A DNA stretch of 64,000 nt from Colwellia sp. (GCA_013215295.1 JABSOZ010000007.1:62001-126000), one strand, 5' to 3'; numbered from the stretch's first letter, positions 9,012 to 18,527 are shown. Numbers and translations are program-made. The notes: generated by a model from the letters alone, not told the origin.

Positions 9012-9782
9012 TTGTTTATAGATTCACATTGCCATTTAGATAGGCTTGATTTGACTGAGTTTGATGGCGAATTAGATAATGTACTTGAAGCCGCGGCTTC
9101 AGCTCAAGTAGATGAGATTTTATGTGTTAGCGTTACCTTAGCTGAATTCCCTAGCATGGTAGAAAAAACCACAAAATATAACAATGTATGGCTCTCGTGT
9201 GGTGCTCATCCGTTAAATCAAGATGATCTCATTGACCAAGAAGAACTGGCTCGTTTATCCCAAACAGATAGAGTTATCGCGATTGGAGAAACAGGTTTAG
9301 ATTATTTTTATGCACCTGAAACTAAGGCTGTTCAACTCGATTCTTTTCGCAAACATGTACGTGTTGCCAATCAACTGAATAAGCCATTAATTATTCATAC
9401 CCGTGATGCTCAACAAGATACCTTAGATATTCTTCGAGAAGAAAACGCCGAAAATGTTGGTGGAATATTGCATTGTTTCACAGAAACGTGGGATATGGCA
9501 AAACAAGCCATTGAATTGGGATTCTATATTTCATTTTCAGGTATTGTTACCTTTAAAAATGCCAGTGAATTACGTGAAGTTGCTAAACAAGTACCAGATG
9601 ACAAATTTTTAATTGAAACTGATGCACCTTATTTAGCACCAGTTCCTCATCGAGGAAAACAAAATCAGCCTGCTTATGTTGCCGATGTTGCTAAGTTCTT
9701 AGCCAGTGTTCGAGGGCAGTCAGTTGAAGAAATAGCTGCTCTTTCAACAGCAAACTTTAAACGTCTTTTTAAAATGAAATAA
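9012..9782 (+). CDS. TatD family metal-dependent deoxyribonuclease (YcfH type)
   Basis: TatD-family enzymes are TIM-barrel hydrolases; characterised members are Mg-dependent DNases. The 256-residue protein opens with the metal motif DSHCHLD, has GETGLDYFY with the central Glu, the His segments IIHTRDA and GILHCFTE, and the late Asp in LIETDAPYLAP. I chose the TTG start at 9012 because the family begins MFIDSHCHLD and a GGAGAAAC ribosome site precedes it. The place after holB and pilZ marks it as the YcfH type. Confidence 0.93.
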   Translation: MFIDSHCHLDRLDLTEFDGELDNVLEAAASAQVDEILCVSVTLAEFPSMVEKTTKYNNVWLSCGAHPLNQDDLIDQEELARLSQTDRVIAIGETGLDYFYAPETKAVQLDSFRKHVRVANQLNKPLIIHTRDAQQDTLDILREENAENVGGILHCFTETWDMAKQAIELGFYISFSGIVTFKNASELREVAKQVPDDKFLIETDAPYLAPVPHRGKQNQPAYVADVAKFLASVRGQSVEEIAALSTANFKRLFKMK

Positions 9783-9820
9783 TATTTATAGTTTGTGTCA
9801 ATATATCTCTAATTTCACCG

Positions 9821-9863
9821 AAAAAACAACAAAAAAGTGCCCGAAACTATCGCTAGTTCGGGC
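9821..9863 (-). terminator. Terminator-like hairpin, minus orientation
   Basis: The stem GCCCGAAACTA/TAGTTCGGGC has one bulged A. On the minus strand it is followed by a T-rich tract (ACTTTTTTGTTGTTTTTT). On the plus strand no T-run follows it. No minus-strand gene is recognised upstream, so its partner is unknown; it could also stop tatD readthrough less efficiently. Confidence 0.5.
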
Positions 9864-10136
9864 TCAAGGGGATGGCTCATAAGGAAGTGAGCCTTGCGCT
9901 AATAAACACTATGTAAAACCATGATATTCAGTAAAATAAAAGATGAAAATGCGCGAGCAATTGATTAATATTTAAACTGTATAATTAATTGTAGTGTAAA
10001 CTTTATTAAAAGCTAATTTTATTTGTGTTTTTTGTAAGTGTTTAATAAAAAACAATTAATTTCGTCCGTTATAAATAATTTAATTTGTTGGTTAAATTTT
10101 ACCCACCTCTTGTGCACTTGTTTTTAACACGTTTCC

Positions 10137-10156
10137 CACAAGTATTTTTACTTGTG
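10137..10156. promoter_or_regulatory. Perfect 20-bp inverted repeat before the SpmA/B-type gene
   Basis: The sequence CACAAGTATTTTTACTTGTG is an 8-bp perfect inverted repeat around TTTT, 60 bp before the TTG start at 10217. It could be a repressor operator or an mRNA hairpin. No matching regulator was identified. Confidence 0.4.
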
Positions 10157-10216
10157 ATGTCGCCTTGTTTTATGTCATGATAATTCCATTATTTATTACT
10201 TAATAAGATTGCCTTT

Positions 10217-11446
10217 TTGTTAAATCGTCTGTGGATCAGTTTCTTTTTTATTGCTTTTGGCTCTGCGCTATATCAATGGATATTTCTTGATAATATATTG
10301 ATATTTGAAGAGCTAGTTCAGGCTCTTTTTTCTATGTCAAAAGTGACAGTTGATATAGCTATTGGTTTGATTGGTATTTTAAGTTTTTGGCTAGGTATGA
10401 TGAAAATAGCTGAAAACGCTGGGCTTATGGATAAAGTTGCTCGTGCTATTTCCCCGCTATTCACTCGTTTAATGCCAGGAGTTCCTAAAGGGCATCCTGC
10501 TATTGCTTCAATGACCATGAATTTGTCCGCTAATTTCTTGGGATTAGACAATGCTGCCACGCCACTTGGCTTAAAAGCAATGCAAGACCTTCAGCTGTTG
10601 AATCCAAAGAAAGACACCGCAACGAATGCGCAAATATTATTTCTCGTGTTGAATACTTCTTCAGTAACACTTTTCCCCGTTGCTGTATTTGTTTACCGAG
10701 CTCAGCAAGGAGCTGCAAATCCTACCGACGTTTTTGTGCCTATTATACTCGCAACGTTTGCTTCTACGTTTGCAGGATTATTAGCAGTAGCAACCGTGCA
10801 AAAAATTAAGTTACAAGACCAAATTATTTTATTGTACTTGTCAGGTGCCATTGCTGTGGTTGGAGGGTTAGTGGTTTATTTCTCAATGCTCACATCTCAA
10901 GCGCTCGCTGAACAATCATCATTTCTGGGGAATTTTCTTATATTCTCAACGTTAATTCTTTTCATTCTAGCGGCGGTACGTAAAAAAGTTGATGTTTACG
11001 ACAGTTTCATTGAAGGCGCTAAGCAAGGCTTTGAAACAAGCATAAAGCTGATCCCTTATTTACTTGCCATGTTAGTGGCTATCGGCGTTTTTCGAGCCAG
11101 TGGCGCGTTGGCATTAATTGTCGACAGCTTTAGACAATTAGTCATGATTTTAGGTTTCGATACACGTTTTGTAGATGCTATGCCCACTGCTTTAATGCAA
11201 CCGTTAAGTGGCTCTGGCGCAAGAGCTATGATGATAGAAACCATGAAAACTCATGGTGCTGATTCTTTTGCGGGCCGTTTAGCATCGATTTTTCAAGGGT
11301 CAACTGAAACGACGTTTTATGTTTTAGCTGTGTATTTTGGCTCGGTAGGTATTCGTTATAGTCGACATGCGATAGCTTGTGGTTTATTGGCTGATTTAGC
11401 AGGGATCAGTGCTGCAATAGGCGTTTGCTATTGGTTCTTTGGCTAA
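10217..11446 (+). CDS. Nucleoside-recognition (Gate) domain membrane protein, fused SpmA-SpmB type
   Basis: The 409-residue protein is very hydrophobic, with about 9-10 membrane segments. Two Gate (nucleoside recognition) domains are arranged in tandem: one around residues 45-160 with the LSANFLGLDNAATPLGLKAM block, and one around residues 270-400 with PLSGSGARAMMIE and FQGSTETTFYVLAVYFGSVG. These match SpmA and SpmB, which are separate in Bacillus and fused in many proteobacteria. Substrate and role are unknown in non-sporulating species. The TTG start is supported by the family N-terminus but has no strong ribosome site. An upstream ATG was not found. Confidence 0.85.
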   Translation: MLNRLWISFFFIAFGSALYQWIFLDNILIFEELVQALFSMSKVTVDIAIGLIGILSFWLGMMKIAENAGLMDKVARAISPLFTRLMPGVPKGHPAIASMTMNLSANFLGLDNAATPLGLKAMQDLQLLNPKKDTATNAQILFLVLNTSSVTLFPVAVFVYRAQQGAANPTDVFVPIILATFASTFAGLLAVATVQKIKLQDQIILLYLSGAIAVVGGLVVYFSMLTSQALAEQSSFLGNFLIFSTLILFILAAVRKKVDVYDSFIEGAKQGFETSIKLIPYLLAMLVAIGVFRASGALALIVDSFRQLVMILGFDTRFVDAMPTALMQPLSGSGARAMMIETMKTHGADSFAGRLASIFQGSTETTFYVLAVYFGSVGIRYSRHAIACGLLADLAGISAAIGVCYWFFG

Positions 11447-11470
11447 CATCGTAATAATAACATTCCAAAA

Positions 11471-11500
11471 TAGGATTTAATTGTCGACAATTAAGTCCTA
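11471..11500. promoter_or_regulatory. 30-bp palindromic operator for the GntR regulator
   Basis: The sequence from 11471 to 11500 is a palindrome with one mismatch per arm, centred on TTGTCGACAA. It ends 6 bp before a likely -35 box. Its core recurs at 11551-11564. Sites of this shape suit a dimeric GntR/FadR-type regulator, so autoregulation of the adjacent gene is likely by inference. Confidence 0.7.
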
Positions 11501-11506
11501 GTCTAC

Positions 11507-11534
11507 TTGACTAATTATAAATATAGGCTAAAAT
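11507..11534 (+). promoter_or_regulatory. Sigma-70 type promoter of the GntR/methylcitrate cluster
   Basis: TTGACT at 11507 and TAAAAT at 11529 are separated by 16 bp. The promoter lies between the two palindromic GTCGAC sites, so a bound regulator could block both polymerase entry and clearance. Confidence 0.6.
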
Positions 11535-11550
11535 TCTTTCCAAACCCGTT

Positions 11551-11564
11551 AAATGTCGACAATT
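11551..11564. promoter_or_regulatory. Second GTCGAC operator overlapping the first start codon
   Basis: AAATGTCGACAATT repeats the core of the upstream palindrome about 16 bp downstream of the -10 box. It overlaps the ATG at 11553. If it is an operator, translation more likely starts at the ATG at 11565, which lies just beyond it. Confidence 0.55.
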
Positions 11565-12263
11565 ATGGCGTTAGATAATCCCACCTTACAAAAAGCAGTA
11601 ACTACTGCAGATAAAGTTTTTGATGCAATGCTTCATGCCATTGTTGATGGAAAAATTGCTGCAGGCAGTAAAATTAGTGAACCTGAGCTAGCTAAGCAAT
11701 ATGAGATTAGTCGCTCTACATTACGAGAAGCCCTTAATCGTTTAGAGAAATGTCACTTAATCGAACGTAAAGCCAATGTCGGCTCAAGAGTCGTCGATTG
11801 TACCATTGAAGGTTTATTAGAAATTTATGTGGTTCGCGAAGCGCTTGAAGGTATGGCTTGTCGAGAAGCTGCAAATAATATGAGTGACGAAGAAATCGCT
11901 GAAATGCAAGCAATGCTAGCACAGCATGCAAATTCTCAAGCACTTAAAGATGGCGTTTCGTATTATCAAGAAGAGGGCGATCTAGATTTCCATTATAAAG
12001 TGATTTTAGGTAGCCATAATCAGCAACTTATTAATATTTTGTGTGGCCAGTTGTATCACTTAGTACGCATGTACCGTATTCAGTTTGGTATGCATAGCCC
12101 GCGTGCTACTCGTGCTTTTCAAGAACACTCCAATATTATTCAAGCCATTTGTGATCGCGACGGAGAGCTCGCTGAAATACTTATGCGACGTCATATTGCA
12201 GCTTCTAGAAAAAATATTGAAAACAAAATAGCTCAACAGAATAGCTCTCAAAATAAAGCGTAA
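11553..12263 (+). CDS. GntR family (FCD domain) regulator of the methylcitrate cluster
   Basis: The 236-residue protein has an N-terminal winged helix (about residues 20-85, with SEPELAKQYEISRSTLREAL) and a C-terminal FCD all-helical ligand domain with metal-binding His residues (DLDFHYKVI and the later EHSNI). This is the FadR/VanR type of GntR regulator that binds an organic acid. It lies 54 bp before prpB on the same strand, so it probably senses 2-methylcitrate or a related acid and controls the cluster. The start may be 11565 (Met5), since the first ATG falls in a palindromic site. Confidence 0.88.
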   Translation: MSTIMALDNPTLQKAVTTADKVFDAMLHAIVDGKIAAGSKISEPELAKQYEISRSTLREALNRLEKCHLIERKANVGSRVVDCTIEGLLEIYVVREALEGMACREAANNMSDEEIAEMQAMLAQHANSQALKDGVSYYQEEGDLDFHYKVILGSHNQQLINILCGQLYHLVRMYRIQFGMHSPRATRAFQEHSNIIQAICDRDGELAEILMRRHIAASRKNIENKIAQQNSSQNKA

Positions 12264-12317
12264 ATTAATAAATACAAATAATTCAACAAACATCTCACGA
12301 CAAATAGAGGACACATT

Positions 12318-13208
12318 ATGTCTACCAAACTTTCACCTGGCGCTAAATTTCGCCAAGCATTAGCAAACAACAAACCTTTACAAGTAGTCGGCACGATTAA
12401 CGCCTACTGCGCGATTATGGCAGAACAACTAGGTCATCAAGCTATCTATCTTTCAGGTGGCGGAGTTGCCAATGCTTCTTATGGTTTACCTGATTTAGGT
12501 ATGACGTCTTTAAACGATGTTATTGCTGACGTACAGCGTATTACCGCAGCGTCAAGTTTACCTTTGTTAGTTGATATAGATACAGGTTGGGGCGGCGCTT
12601 TTAACATTGCTAAAACTATACGTGATATGGAAAAAGCCGGTGCTGCTGCAGTTCATCTTGAAGACCAAGTGGCGCAAAAACGTTGTGGTCATCGTCCAAA
12701 TAAAGAGATTGTATCAACAGAGGAAATGGTTGACCGAATTAAAGCTGCAGTAGACGCACGTACTGATAAAGATTTCTTCATTATGGCTCGTACAGATGCT
12801 TTTGCTCAAGAAGGCTTAGAAGCAGCACTTGAACGTGCTAAAGCATATGTTGCTGCCGGCGCAGACGGTATTTTCGCTGAAGCGATTAAAACTGAAGAAC
12901 ATTACCGTGCCTTTACGTCAAATTTAGACGTTCCAGTACTTGCTAACATTACGGAATTTGGCCAAACAGAATTGTGGAATAAAGAGCAATTAGGCGAGTG
13001 GGGCTGTGCCATGGTGCTTTACCCATTGTCAGCATTTCGCGCGATGAACAAAGCGGCTGAATCTGTCTATAAAACTTTATTAAGCGATGGCGATCAAAAA
13101 GCTGAAATCGACAATATGCAAACGCGCATGGACTTATATGACTATCTTGGTTACCACGAGTATGAACAAAAGCTTGATGGGTTGTTTTCGCAAGGTAAGA
13201 ATAAATAA
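12318..13208 (+). CDS. prpB: 2-methylisocitrate lyase
   Basis: PrpB splits 2-methylisocitrate into pyruvate and succinate, the last step of the methylcitrate cycle for propionate. The 296-residue PEP-mutase/isocitrate-lyase family barrel has [15 protein letters not shown], the metal Asp pair in LVDIDTGWG, and the catalytic Cys motif [10 protein letters not shown]. The length matches E. coli PrpB. A GAGGACAC ribosome site precedes the ATG. It is the first enzyme gene of prpB-prpC-acnD. Confidence 0.97.
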   Translation: MSTKLSPGAKFRQALANNKPLQVVGTINAYCAIMAEQLGHQAIYLSGGGVANASYGLPDLGMTSLNDVIADVQRITAASSLPLLVDIDTGWGGAFNIAKTIRDMEKAGAAAVHLEDQVAQKRCGHRPNKEIVSTEEMVDRIKAAVDARTDKDFFIMARTDAFAQEGLEAALERAKAYVAAGADGIFAEAIKTEEHYRAFTSNLDVPVLANITEFGQTELWNKEQLGEWGCAMVLYPLSAFRAMNKAAESVYKTLLSDGDQKAEIDNMQTRMDLYDYLGYHEYEQKLDGLFSQGKNK

Positions 13209-13286
13209 AAATTATTAATAATAAAAATAGTAGGTCGGCACGAATATAGATTGCCCGACAAAACATAAAAATTTGAGGAAAGAACT

Positions 13287-14426
13287 ATGTCAGATACAAA
13301 AGTAGCAGATAAAAAAATTAGCGGCGCAGGTTTACGTGGTCAAAGTGCAGGTGAAACATCACTTTGTACTGTAGGACAGTCAGGTTCAGGTTTAACTTAC
13401 TGTGGTTATGATATTGCCGATTTAGCCGAAAACTCAACTTTCGAAGAAGTTGCCTTCTTACTTTTTAATGGTGAATTGCCCAATGAAAAAGAATTAGCGA
13501 CCTATAAAGCTGAATTATTTGCCATGCGTGATTTACCGCAAGCATTAAAAGAAGTACTTAAGCTTATTCCTGCCGACGCACATCCAATGGATGTTATGCG
13601 CACCGGTTGTTCATTTTTAGGCAACTTAGAGCCAGAAAATGATTTTTCAACACAAAATAAAGCGGCAAATCGTTTATTAGCAACATTCCCTGCAATCATG
13701 TGTTACTGGTATAAATTTTCCCATGACGGTGTAGAAATTGATTGTACGTCTGACGAAGACTCTTTAGGCGGACACTTCTTACGCTTATTAAATGGTGAAA
13801 GCCCGTCAGCACAGCATCAACGTGTGATGGATGTATCATTAATTTTATATGCTGAACATGAATTTAACGCTTCTACCTTTACTGCACGTGTTTGTGCTTC
13901 AACATTATCAGATATGTTTTCTTGTATCACAGGTGCGATTGGTTCCTTACGTGGTCCTCTGCACGGTGGTGCTAACGAAGCCGCTATGGCTATGATTGAA
14001 TCTTTTAAATCCCCTGAAGATGCGAAAGAACAAATGGCAGGCATGCTTTCACGTAAAGAAAAAATTATGGGTTTTGGCCATGCTATTTACCGCACATCAG
14101 ACCCACGTAACGTTATTATCAAAGCTTGGTCAGAAAAACTAGCCGCTGAAAATGGTGATACTTCACTTTACGACATTTCTGTTGCCTGTGAAGAATTCAT
14201 GTGGGACACGAAAAAATTGTTCTGTAACGCTGACTTTTTCCATGCTTCAACCTATAACTATATGGGTATTCCAACAAAATTATTCACCCCTATTTTTGTA
14301 TGCTCACGTTTAACAGGATGGGCAGCTCATATTATGGAGCAACGCTCAAATAACCGTATTATTCGCCCAAGTGCTGATTATACTGGAGCAGAGCCAAGAA
14401 CAGTTACCCCAATTAGCGAAAGGTAA
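13287..14426 (+). CDS. prpC: 2-methylcitrate synthase
   Basis: PrpC condenses propionyl-CoA with oxaloacetate to 2-methylcitrate. The 379-residue protein is a short citrate-synthase-fold enzyme with SLRGPLHGGANEAAM (catalytic His), MGFGHAIYRTSDPR (second His and substrate Arg) and FYAS-like FFHASTYNYMGIP. The YCGYDIADLAE segment near residue 34 is typical of methylcitrate synthases rather than hexameric citrate synthases. It lies 78 bp after prpB and 5 bp before acnD. Confidence 0.96.
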   Translation: MSDTKVADKKISGAGLRGQSAGETSLCTVGQSGSGLTYCGYDIADLAENSTFEEVAFLLFNGELPNEKELATYKAELFAMRDLPQALKEVLKLIPADAHPMDVMRTGCSFLGNLEPENDFSTQNKAANRLLATFPAIMCYWYKFSHDGVEIDCTSDEDSLGGHFLRLLNGESPSAQHQRVMDVSLILYAEHEFNASTFTARVCASTLSDMFSCITGAIGSLRGPLHGGANEAAMAMIESFKSPEDAKEQMAGMLSRKEKIMGFGHAIYRTSDPRNVIIKAWSEKLAAENGDTSLYDISVACEEFMWDTKKLFCNADFFHASTYNYMGIPTKLFTPIFVCSRLTGWAAHIMEQRSNNRIIRPSADYTGAEPRTVTPISER

Positions 14427-14431
14427 TTACT

Positions 14432-17050
14432 ATGAATTATGAACATCGCAAACCGCTGCCAGGTTATAAAATCGGCGGCGTTAATGTTGATTATTTTGAT
14501 ACACGAAGTGCTGTTGAGGCTATTAGCGCAGGTAGTTATGCAACACTACCTTACACCTCTCGCGTATTAGCTGAGCAGCTAGTACGTCGTTGCTCACCTG
14601 AAACCTTAACTGATTCATTAAAACAATTAATTGAGCGCAAGCAAGACCTAGATTTCCCTTGGTATCCGGCACGTGTTGTTTGTCATGATATTTTAGGGCA
14701 AACCGCATTAGTCGATTTAGCCGGTTTACGTGACGCAATTGCTGAGCAAGGTGGCGATCCATCAAAAGTAAACCCTGTTGTGCCAACGCAACTCATTGTC
14801 GACCACTCGCTAGCAGTGGAAGCGCCGGGATTTGACCCTAAAGCCTTTGATAAAAACCGTGTGATAGAAGAACGCCGTAATAAAGAACGTTTTCATTTTA
14901 TTGAATGGACAAAAACCGCTTTTAAAAATGTCGATGTAATACCTGCGGGCAACGGCATTATGCACCAAATCAATTTAGAGAAAATGTCACCGGTTATTCA
15001 GCTACGCGACGGTGTTGCTTTCCCTGATACCTGTGTTGGTACTGATTCTCATACCCCCCATATTGATGCACTGGGTGTTATTGCGATTGGCGTTGGCGGT
15101 TTAGAAGCTGAAACTGTCATGCTGGGTCGCCCAACGATGATGCGTTTACCTGACATTATTGGTGTTAAGTTAACGGGCAAGCGTAAGCCTGGTATCACAG
15201 CAACCGATATGGTACTTGCTATCACTGAGTTTTTACGTAACGAAAAAGTAGTTTCTAGCTACTTAGAGTTCTTCGGTGAAGGTACTAAAGATTTAACCAT
15301 TGGTGACCGAGCGACTATCTCAAACATGACACCAGAGTATGGTGCATCTGCAGGCATGTTTTACATTGATGAGCAAACGATTGATTACTTAAAGATCACC
15401 GGTCGTGAGCCAGAACAAGTTAAATTAGTTGAAACATACGCTAAACATACGGGGTTATGGGCTGATGACCTAGAAGAAGTACAATACCCACGTGTTATTG
15501 AATTTGATTTATCAACGGTTTGTCGTAATTTGGCAGGTCCATCTAACCCGCATCGTCGATTAGCGACCGCTGATTTAGCCTCGAAAGGTATCGCTAAAGA
15601 CTTAGCTGCCTGTAAAGCACAAGAAGCTAAGGGTGAAATGCCAGATGGCGCCGTAATTATTGCCGCAATCACTTCTTGTACCAATACTTCTAACCCACGT
15701 AACGTTGTTGCTGCTGGCTTAGTTGCTAAGCGTGCTAACGAGCTTGGCCTAAAACGTAAACCTTGGGTTAAAACGTCATTTGCGCCGGGTTCAAAAGTTG
15801 CAAAACTTTACTTAGAAGAAGCCGGCTTATTATCTGAAATGGAAAAAATGGGCTTTGGTATTGTCGGTTACGCATGTACAACGTGTAACGGAATGTCGGG
15901 CGCATTAGATCCTAAAATTCAACAAGAAATTATTGATCGTGACTTATATTCAACCGCAGTTCTATCAGGTAACCGTAACTTTGATGGTCGTATTCATCCA
16001 CACGCTAAACAAGCTTTCTTAGCGTCACCGCCATTAGTTGTTGCTTATGCGATTGCCGGTACTATGCGTTTTGATATTGAAAAAGACGTATTAGGACAAG
16101 ATCAAAGCGGTAATGACATTACCTTGAAAGACATCTGGCCATCAGATGAAGAAATTGATGCCATTGTTGCCTCAGCAGTAAAGCCTGAGCAATTTAAGAA
16201 AATTTATACACCCATGTTTGATTTAGGTGCCTTTGAACCTGCAGAAAGTCCGTTATACGACTGGGATCCTAAAAGTACTTATATTCGCCGTCCTCCTTAT
16301 TGGGAAGGAGCGTTAGCCGGTGAACGTACAATGAAGGGGATGCGTCCTTTAGCGGTGTTAGGTGACAATATCACAACGGATCATTTATCACCGTCAAACG
16401 CTATCCAGTTAGATAGCGCTTCAGGTGCTTATCTTGATAAAATGGGCGTACCACATGAAGACTTTAACTCCTATGCAACGCACCGTGGCGATCATGAAAC
16501 AACGCAACGTGCAACATTCGCTAATCCGAAATTGTTTAATGAAATGTGTAGAGATGAAAACGGTGAAGTTAAGCAAGGCTCACTAACACGTATCGAGCCT
16601 GAAGGCACAGAGTCTCGCATGTGGGAAGCTATCGAAACGTATATGGAGCGAAAACAGCCATTAATCATCATCGCTGGTGCTGATTATGGTCAGGGTTCAT
16701 CACGTGACTGGGCTGCAAAAGGTGTTCGTTTAGCCGGTGTTGAAGTTATCGTTTCGCAAGGTTTTGAGCGAATTCACCGTACTAACTTAGTGGGTATGGG
16801 TGTACTACCATTAGAATTTACTCATGGAGAAACACGTCACACTTACAATATTGACGGTAGTGAAACTTACGATGTTGTTGGAACGACATCACCGGGTGCA
16901 GCTATGACGGTTGTAATGACTAGAGCTAACGGTGAAGTGATTGAAATTCCAGTGAAATGTCGTTTAGACACCGCGGAAGAAGTTTCAGTTTACGACGGTG
17001 GTGGGGTATTACAGAAGTTTGCCACCGATTTCTTGAAGTCTAATGGCTAA
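14432..17050 (+). CDS. acnD: Fe-S dependent 2-methylcitrate dehydratase
   Basis: AcnD is the aconitase-like enzyme that dehydrates 2-methylcitrate to a methylaconitate, replacing PrpD in many marine bacteria. The 872-residue protein carries the cluster ligands in TSCTNTSNPRN and YACTTCNGMSG, the swivel-domain motif GADYGQGSSRDWAAKGVRL and the DTCVGTDSHTPHIDALG block. The length is that of AcnD and not of AcnB. The start is 5 bp after prpC, so the two are translationally close. It needs PrpF for full function in the known pathway, and prpF follows after a hairpin. Confidence 0.96.
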   Translation: MNYEHRKPLPGYKIGGVNVDYFDTRSAVEAISAGSYATLPYTSRVLAEQLVRRCSPETLTDSLKQLIERKQDLDFPWYPARVVCHDILGQTALVDLAGLRDAIAEQGGDPSKVNPVVPTQLIVDHSLAVEAPGFDPKAFDKNRVIEERRNKERFHFIEWTKTAFKNVDVIPAGNGIMHQINLEKMSPVIQLRDGVAFPDTCVGTDSHTPHIDALGVIAIGVGGLEAETVMLGRPTMMRLPDIIGVKLTGKRKPGITATDMVLAITEFLRNEKVVSSYLEFFGEGTKDLTIGDRATISNMTPEYGASAGMFYIDEQTIDYLKITGREPEQVKLVETYAKHTGLWADDLEEVQYPRVIEFDLSTVCRNLAGPSNPHRRLATADLASKGIAKDLAACKAQEAKGEMPDGAVIIAAITSCTNTSNPRNVVAAGLVAKRANELGLKRKPWVKTSFAPGSKVAKLYLEEAGLLSEMEKMGFGIVGYACTTCNGMSGALDPKIQQEIIDRDLYSTAVLSGNRNFDGRIHPHAKQAFLASPPLVVAYAIAGTMRFDIEKDVLGQDQSGNDITLKDIWPSDEEIDAIVASAVKPEQFKKIYTPMFDLGAFEPAESPLYDWDPKSTYIRRPPYWEGALAGERTMKGMRPLAVLGDNITTDHLSPSNAIQLDSASGAYLDKMGVPHEDFNSYATHRGDHETTQRATFANPKLFNEMCRDENGEVKQGSLTRIEPEGTESRMWEAIETYMERKQPLIIIAGADYGQGSSRDWAAKGVRLAGVEVIVSQGFERIHRTNLVGMGVLPLEFTHGETRHTYNIDGSETYDVVGTTSPGAAMTVVMTRANGEVIEIPVKCRLDTAEEVSVYDGGGVLQKFATDFLKSNG

Positions 17051-17068
17051 ACGTTTATTTCTAATGAT

Positions 17069-17126
17069 AGCTGCGTTGGCTGTACTCACTTGGTAAACCA
17101 AGCTCCGTGCAGTCGCCTTGCTCTCA
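17069..17126. repeat. REP-like intergenic hairpin element
   Basis: An imperfect hairpin is centred on CTTGGTAAACCAAG, with flanks GGCTGTACTCA and TCCGTGCAGTC that partly pair. The sequence resembles short dispersed repeats I associate with Colwellia and Shewanella intergenic regions, but only this one copy is visible here. Being a repeat family is therefore an inference. Confidence 0.45.
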
Positions 17127-17172
17127 ATATAAATAATTCGTCTAGACATCAAACTTGATTGATTTAATTTTT

Positions 17173-17215
17173 AAATGGCACATTATTCTGATTAAAGAAT
17201 ATGTGTCATTTTTAT
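17173..17215 (+). terminator. Terminator between acnD and prpF
   Basis: AAATGGCACATTATTCT pairs with AGAATATGTGTCATTT with one bulge and one mismatch, around GATTAA. TTTTTAT follows. It would end or attenuate the prpBC-acnD transcript, so prpF may have its own promoter in the 76 bp that follow. Confidence 0.75.
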
Positions 17216-17291
17216 GTTCAGGATGAACGGTATGTCACGGTGTTATGGATGGCAAAGAGTGACGATAAGAACAAAATAAAAGGAGAGAGCA

Positions 17292-18506
17292 ATGGCTTTC
17301 GAACCTCAAGTACACAAACCTCAGGTTAAAATCCCAGCAACCTATATGCGAGGCGGCACTTCAAAAGGGGTGTTTTTCAATTTAACTGATTTACCCGAAC
17401 GTTGTCAGGTTGCAGGAGATGCGCGCGATAATATGTTGCTAAGGGTTATTGGTAGTCCTGATCCATACGGTAAGCAAACCGATGGTATGGGTGGCGCAAC
17501 GTCAAGTACCAGTAAAACGGTTATTTTAGCGAAGTCTGAACAAGCTGATCACGATGTTGATTATTTATTTGGTCAAGTTGCTATTGATAAAGCGTTTGTT
17601 GATTGGAGTGGCAACTGTGGAAATTTAACCGCCGCTGTTGGCTCTTTTGCGATTAATTGTGGTCTTGTTGATGCGACACGTATTCCTGAAAATGGCATTT
17701 GTACGGTACGTATTTGGCAAAAGAACATTTCAAAAACCATTATTGCGCAAGTCCCCATCACGAATGGTGAAGTACAAGAAACCGGTGATTTTGAATTAGA
17801 TGGTGTTACTTTTCCTGCAGCAGAAGTGCCGGTTGAATTTATCGCGCCTGTTGACCCCTCTGAAGCGATGTTTCCAACAGGGAATTTAGTGGATAAATTA
17901 GAGGTTCCTACTCATATTTCAGAGAAGGGCTATTTACAGGCCACCATGATCACTGCAGGTATTCCGACCATTTTTCTAAACGCAGAAGAGATTGGTTATA
18001 CCGGCACAGAACTTCAAGAAGCGATAAATAGCGACCCTGCGGCACTCGAACGTTTTGAAACCATTCGTGCTTATGGCGCAATGAAAATGGGCTTGATAAC
18101 CGAACTTTCAGAAGCACAAGCACGTCAACATACGCCAAAGGTCGCTTTTGTTTCATCAGCGCAAGATTATGTTACTTCTAGTGGAAAGTCTGTTGCAGCA
18201 AACAAAATAGACTTACATGTTCGTGCATTATCAATGGGTAAGTTACACCATGCGATGATGGGTACTGCGGCTGTTGCTATTGGTACTGCAGCGGCTATTC
18301 CTGGCACTTTAGTTGCTCTTGCTACAGGCAATGCTGCAGATGAAGCCTCAGAGTCAGTCACTTTTGGTCATCCGTCAGGAACGCTAAAAGTGGGCGCACA
18401 GGCAAGTGAAGTAAACGGTTCTTGGATTGTTGATAAAGCGGTAATGAGCCGAAGTGCTCGAGTATTGATGGAAGGTTGGGTACGTATTCCTAACGATTCA
18501 TTTTAA
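17292..18506 (+). CDS. prpF: AcnD-accessory methylaconitate isomerase PrpF
   Basis: PrpF isomerises the methylaconitate made by AcnD so that the cycle can proceed. The 404-residue diaminopimelate-epimerase-fold protein begins with the family motif PATYMRGGTSKGVFF and includes GGATSSTSKTVI, WSGNCGNLTAAVG and a C-terminal GHPSGTLKVGA. The ATG follows AAAAGGAGAGAGCA, a strong ribosome site. Its place next to acnD rather than prpD is the standard pairing. A bidirectional terminator follows the stop. Confidence 0.97.
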   Translation: MAFEPQVHKPQVKIPATYMRGGTSKGVFFNLTDLPERCQVAGDARDNMLLRVIGSPDPYGKQTDGMGGATSSTSKTVILAKSEQADHDVDYLFGQVAIDKAFVDWSGNCGNLTAAVGSFAINCGLVDATRIPENGICTVRIWQKNISKTIIAQVPITNGEVQETGDFELDGVTFPAAEVPVEFIAPVDPSEAMFPTGNLVDKLEVPTHISEKGYLQATMITAGIPTIFLNAEEIGYTGTELQEAINSDPAALERFETIRAYGAMKMGLITELSEAQARQHTPKVAFVSSAQDYVTSSGKSVAANKIDLHVRALSMGKLHHAMMGTAAVAIGTAAAIPGTLVALATGNAADEASESVTFGHPSGTLKVGAQASEVNGSWIVDKAVMSRSARVLMEGWVRIPNDSF

Positions 18507-18527
18507 TACGCCTATTTAAAAAATAAT

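Larger units (their letters stand above)
9783..10216. other. 434-bp intergenic stretch with three hairpins
   Basis: No coding frame is convincing here. Positions 9839-9863 form a GC-rich hairpin with GCCCGAA and TTCGGGC arms. A second stem, GGCTCA/TGAGCC, lies at 9874-9893. A perfect 8+4+8 inverted repeat lies at 10137-10156. The rest is AT-rich and probably holds the promoter of the gene at 10217. Confidence 0.6.
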
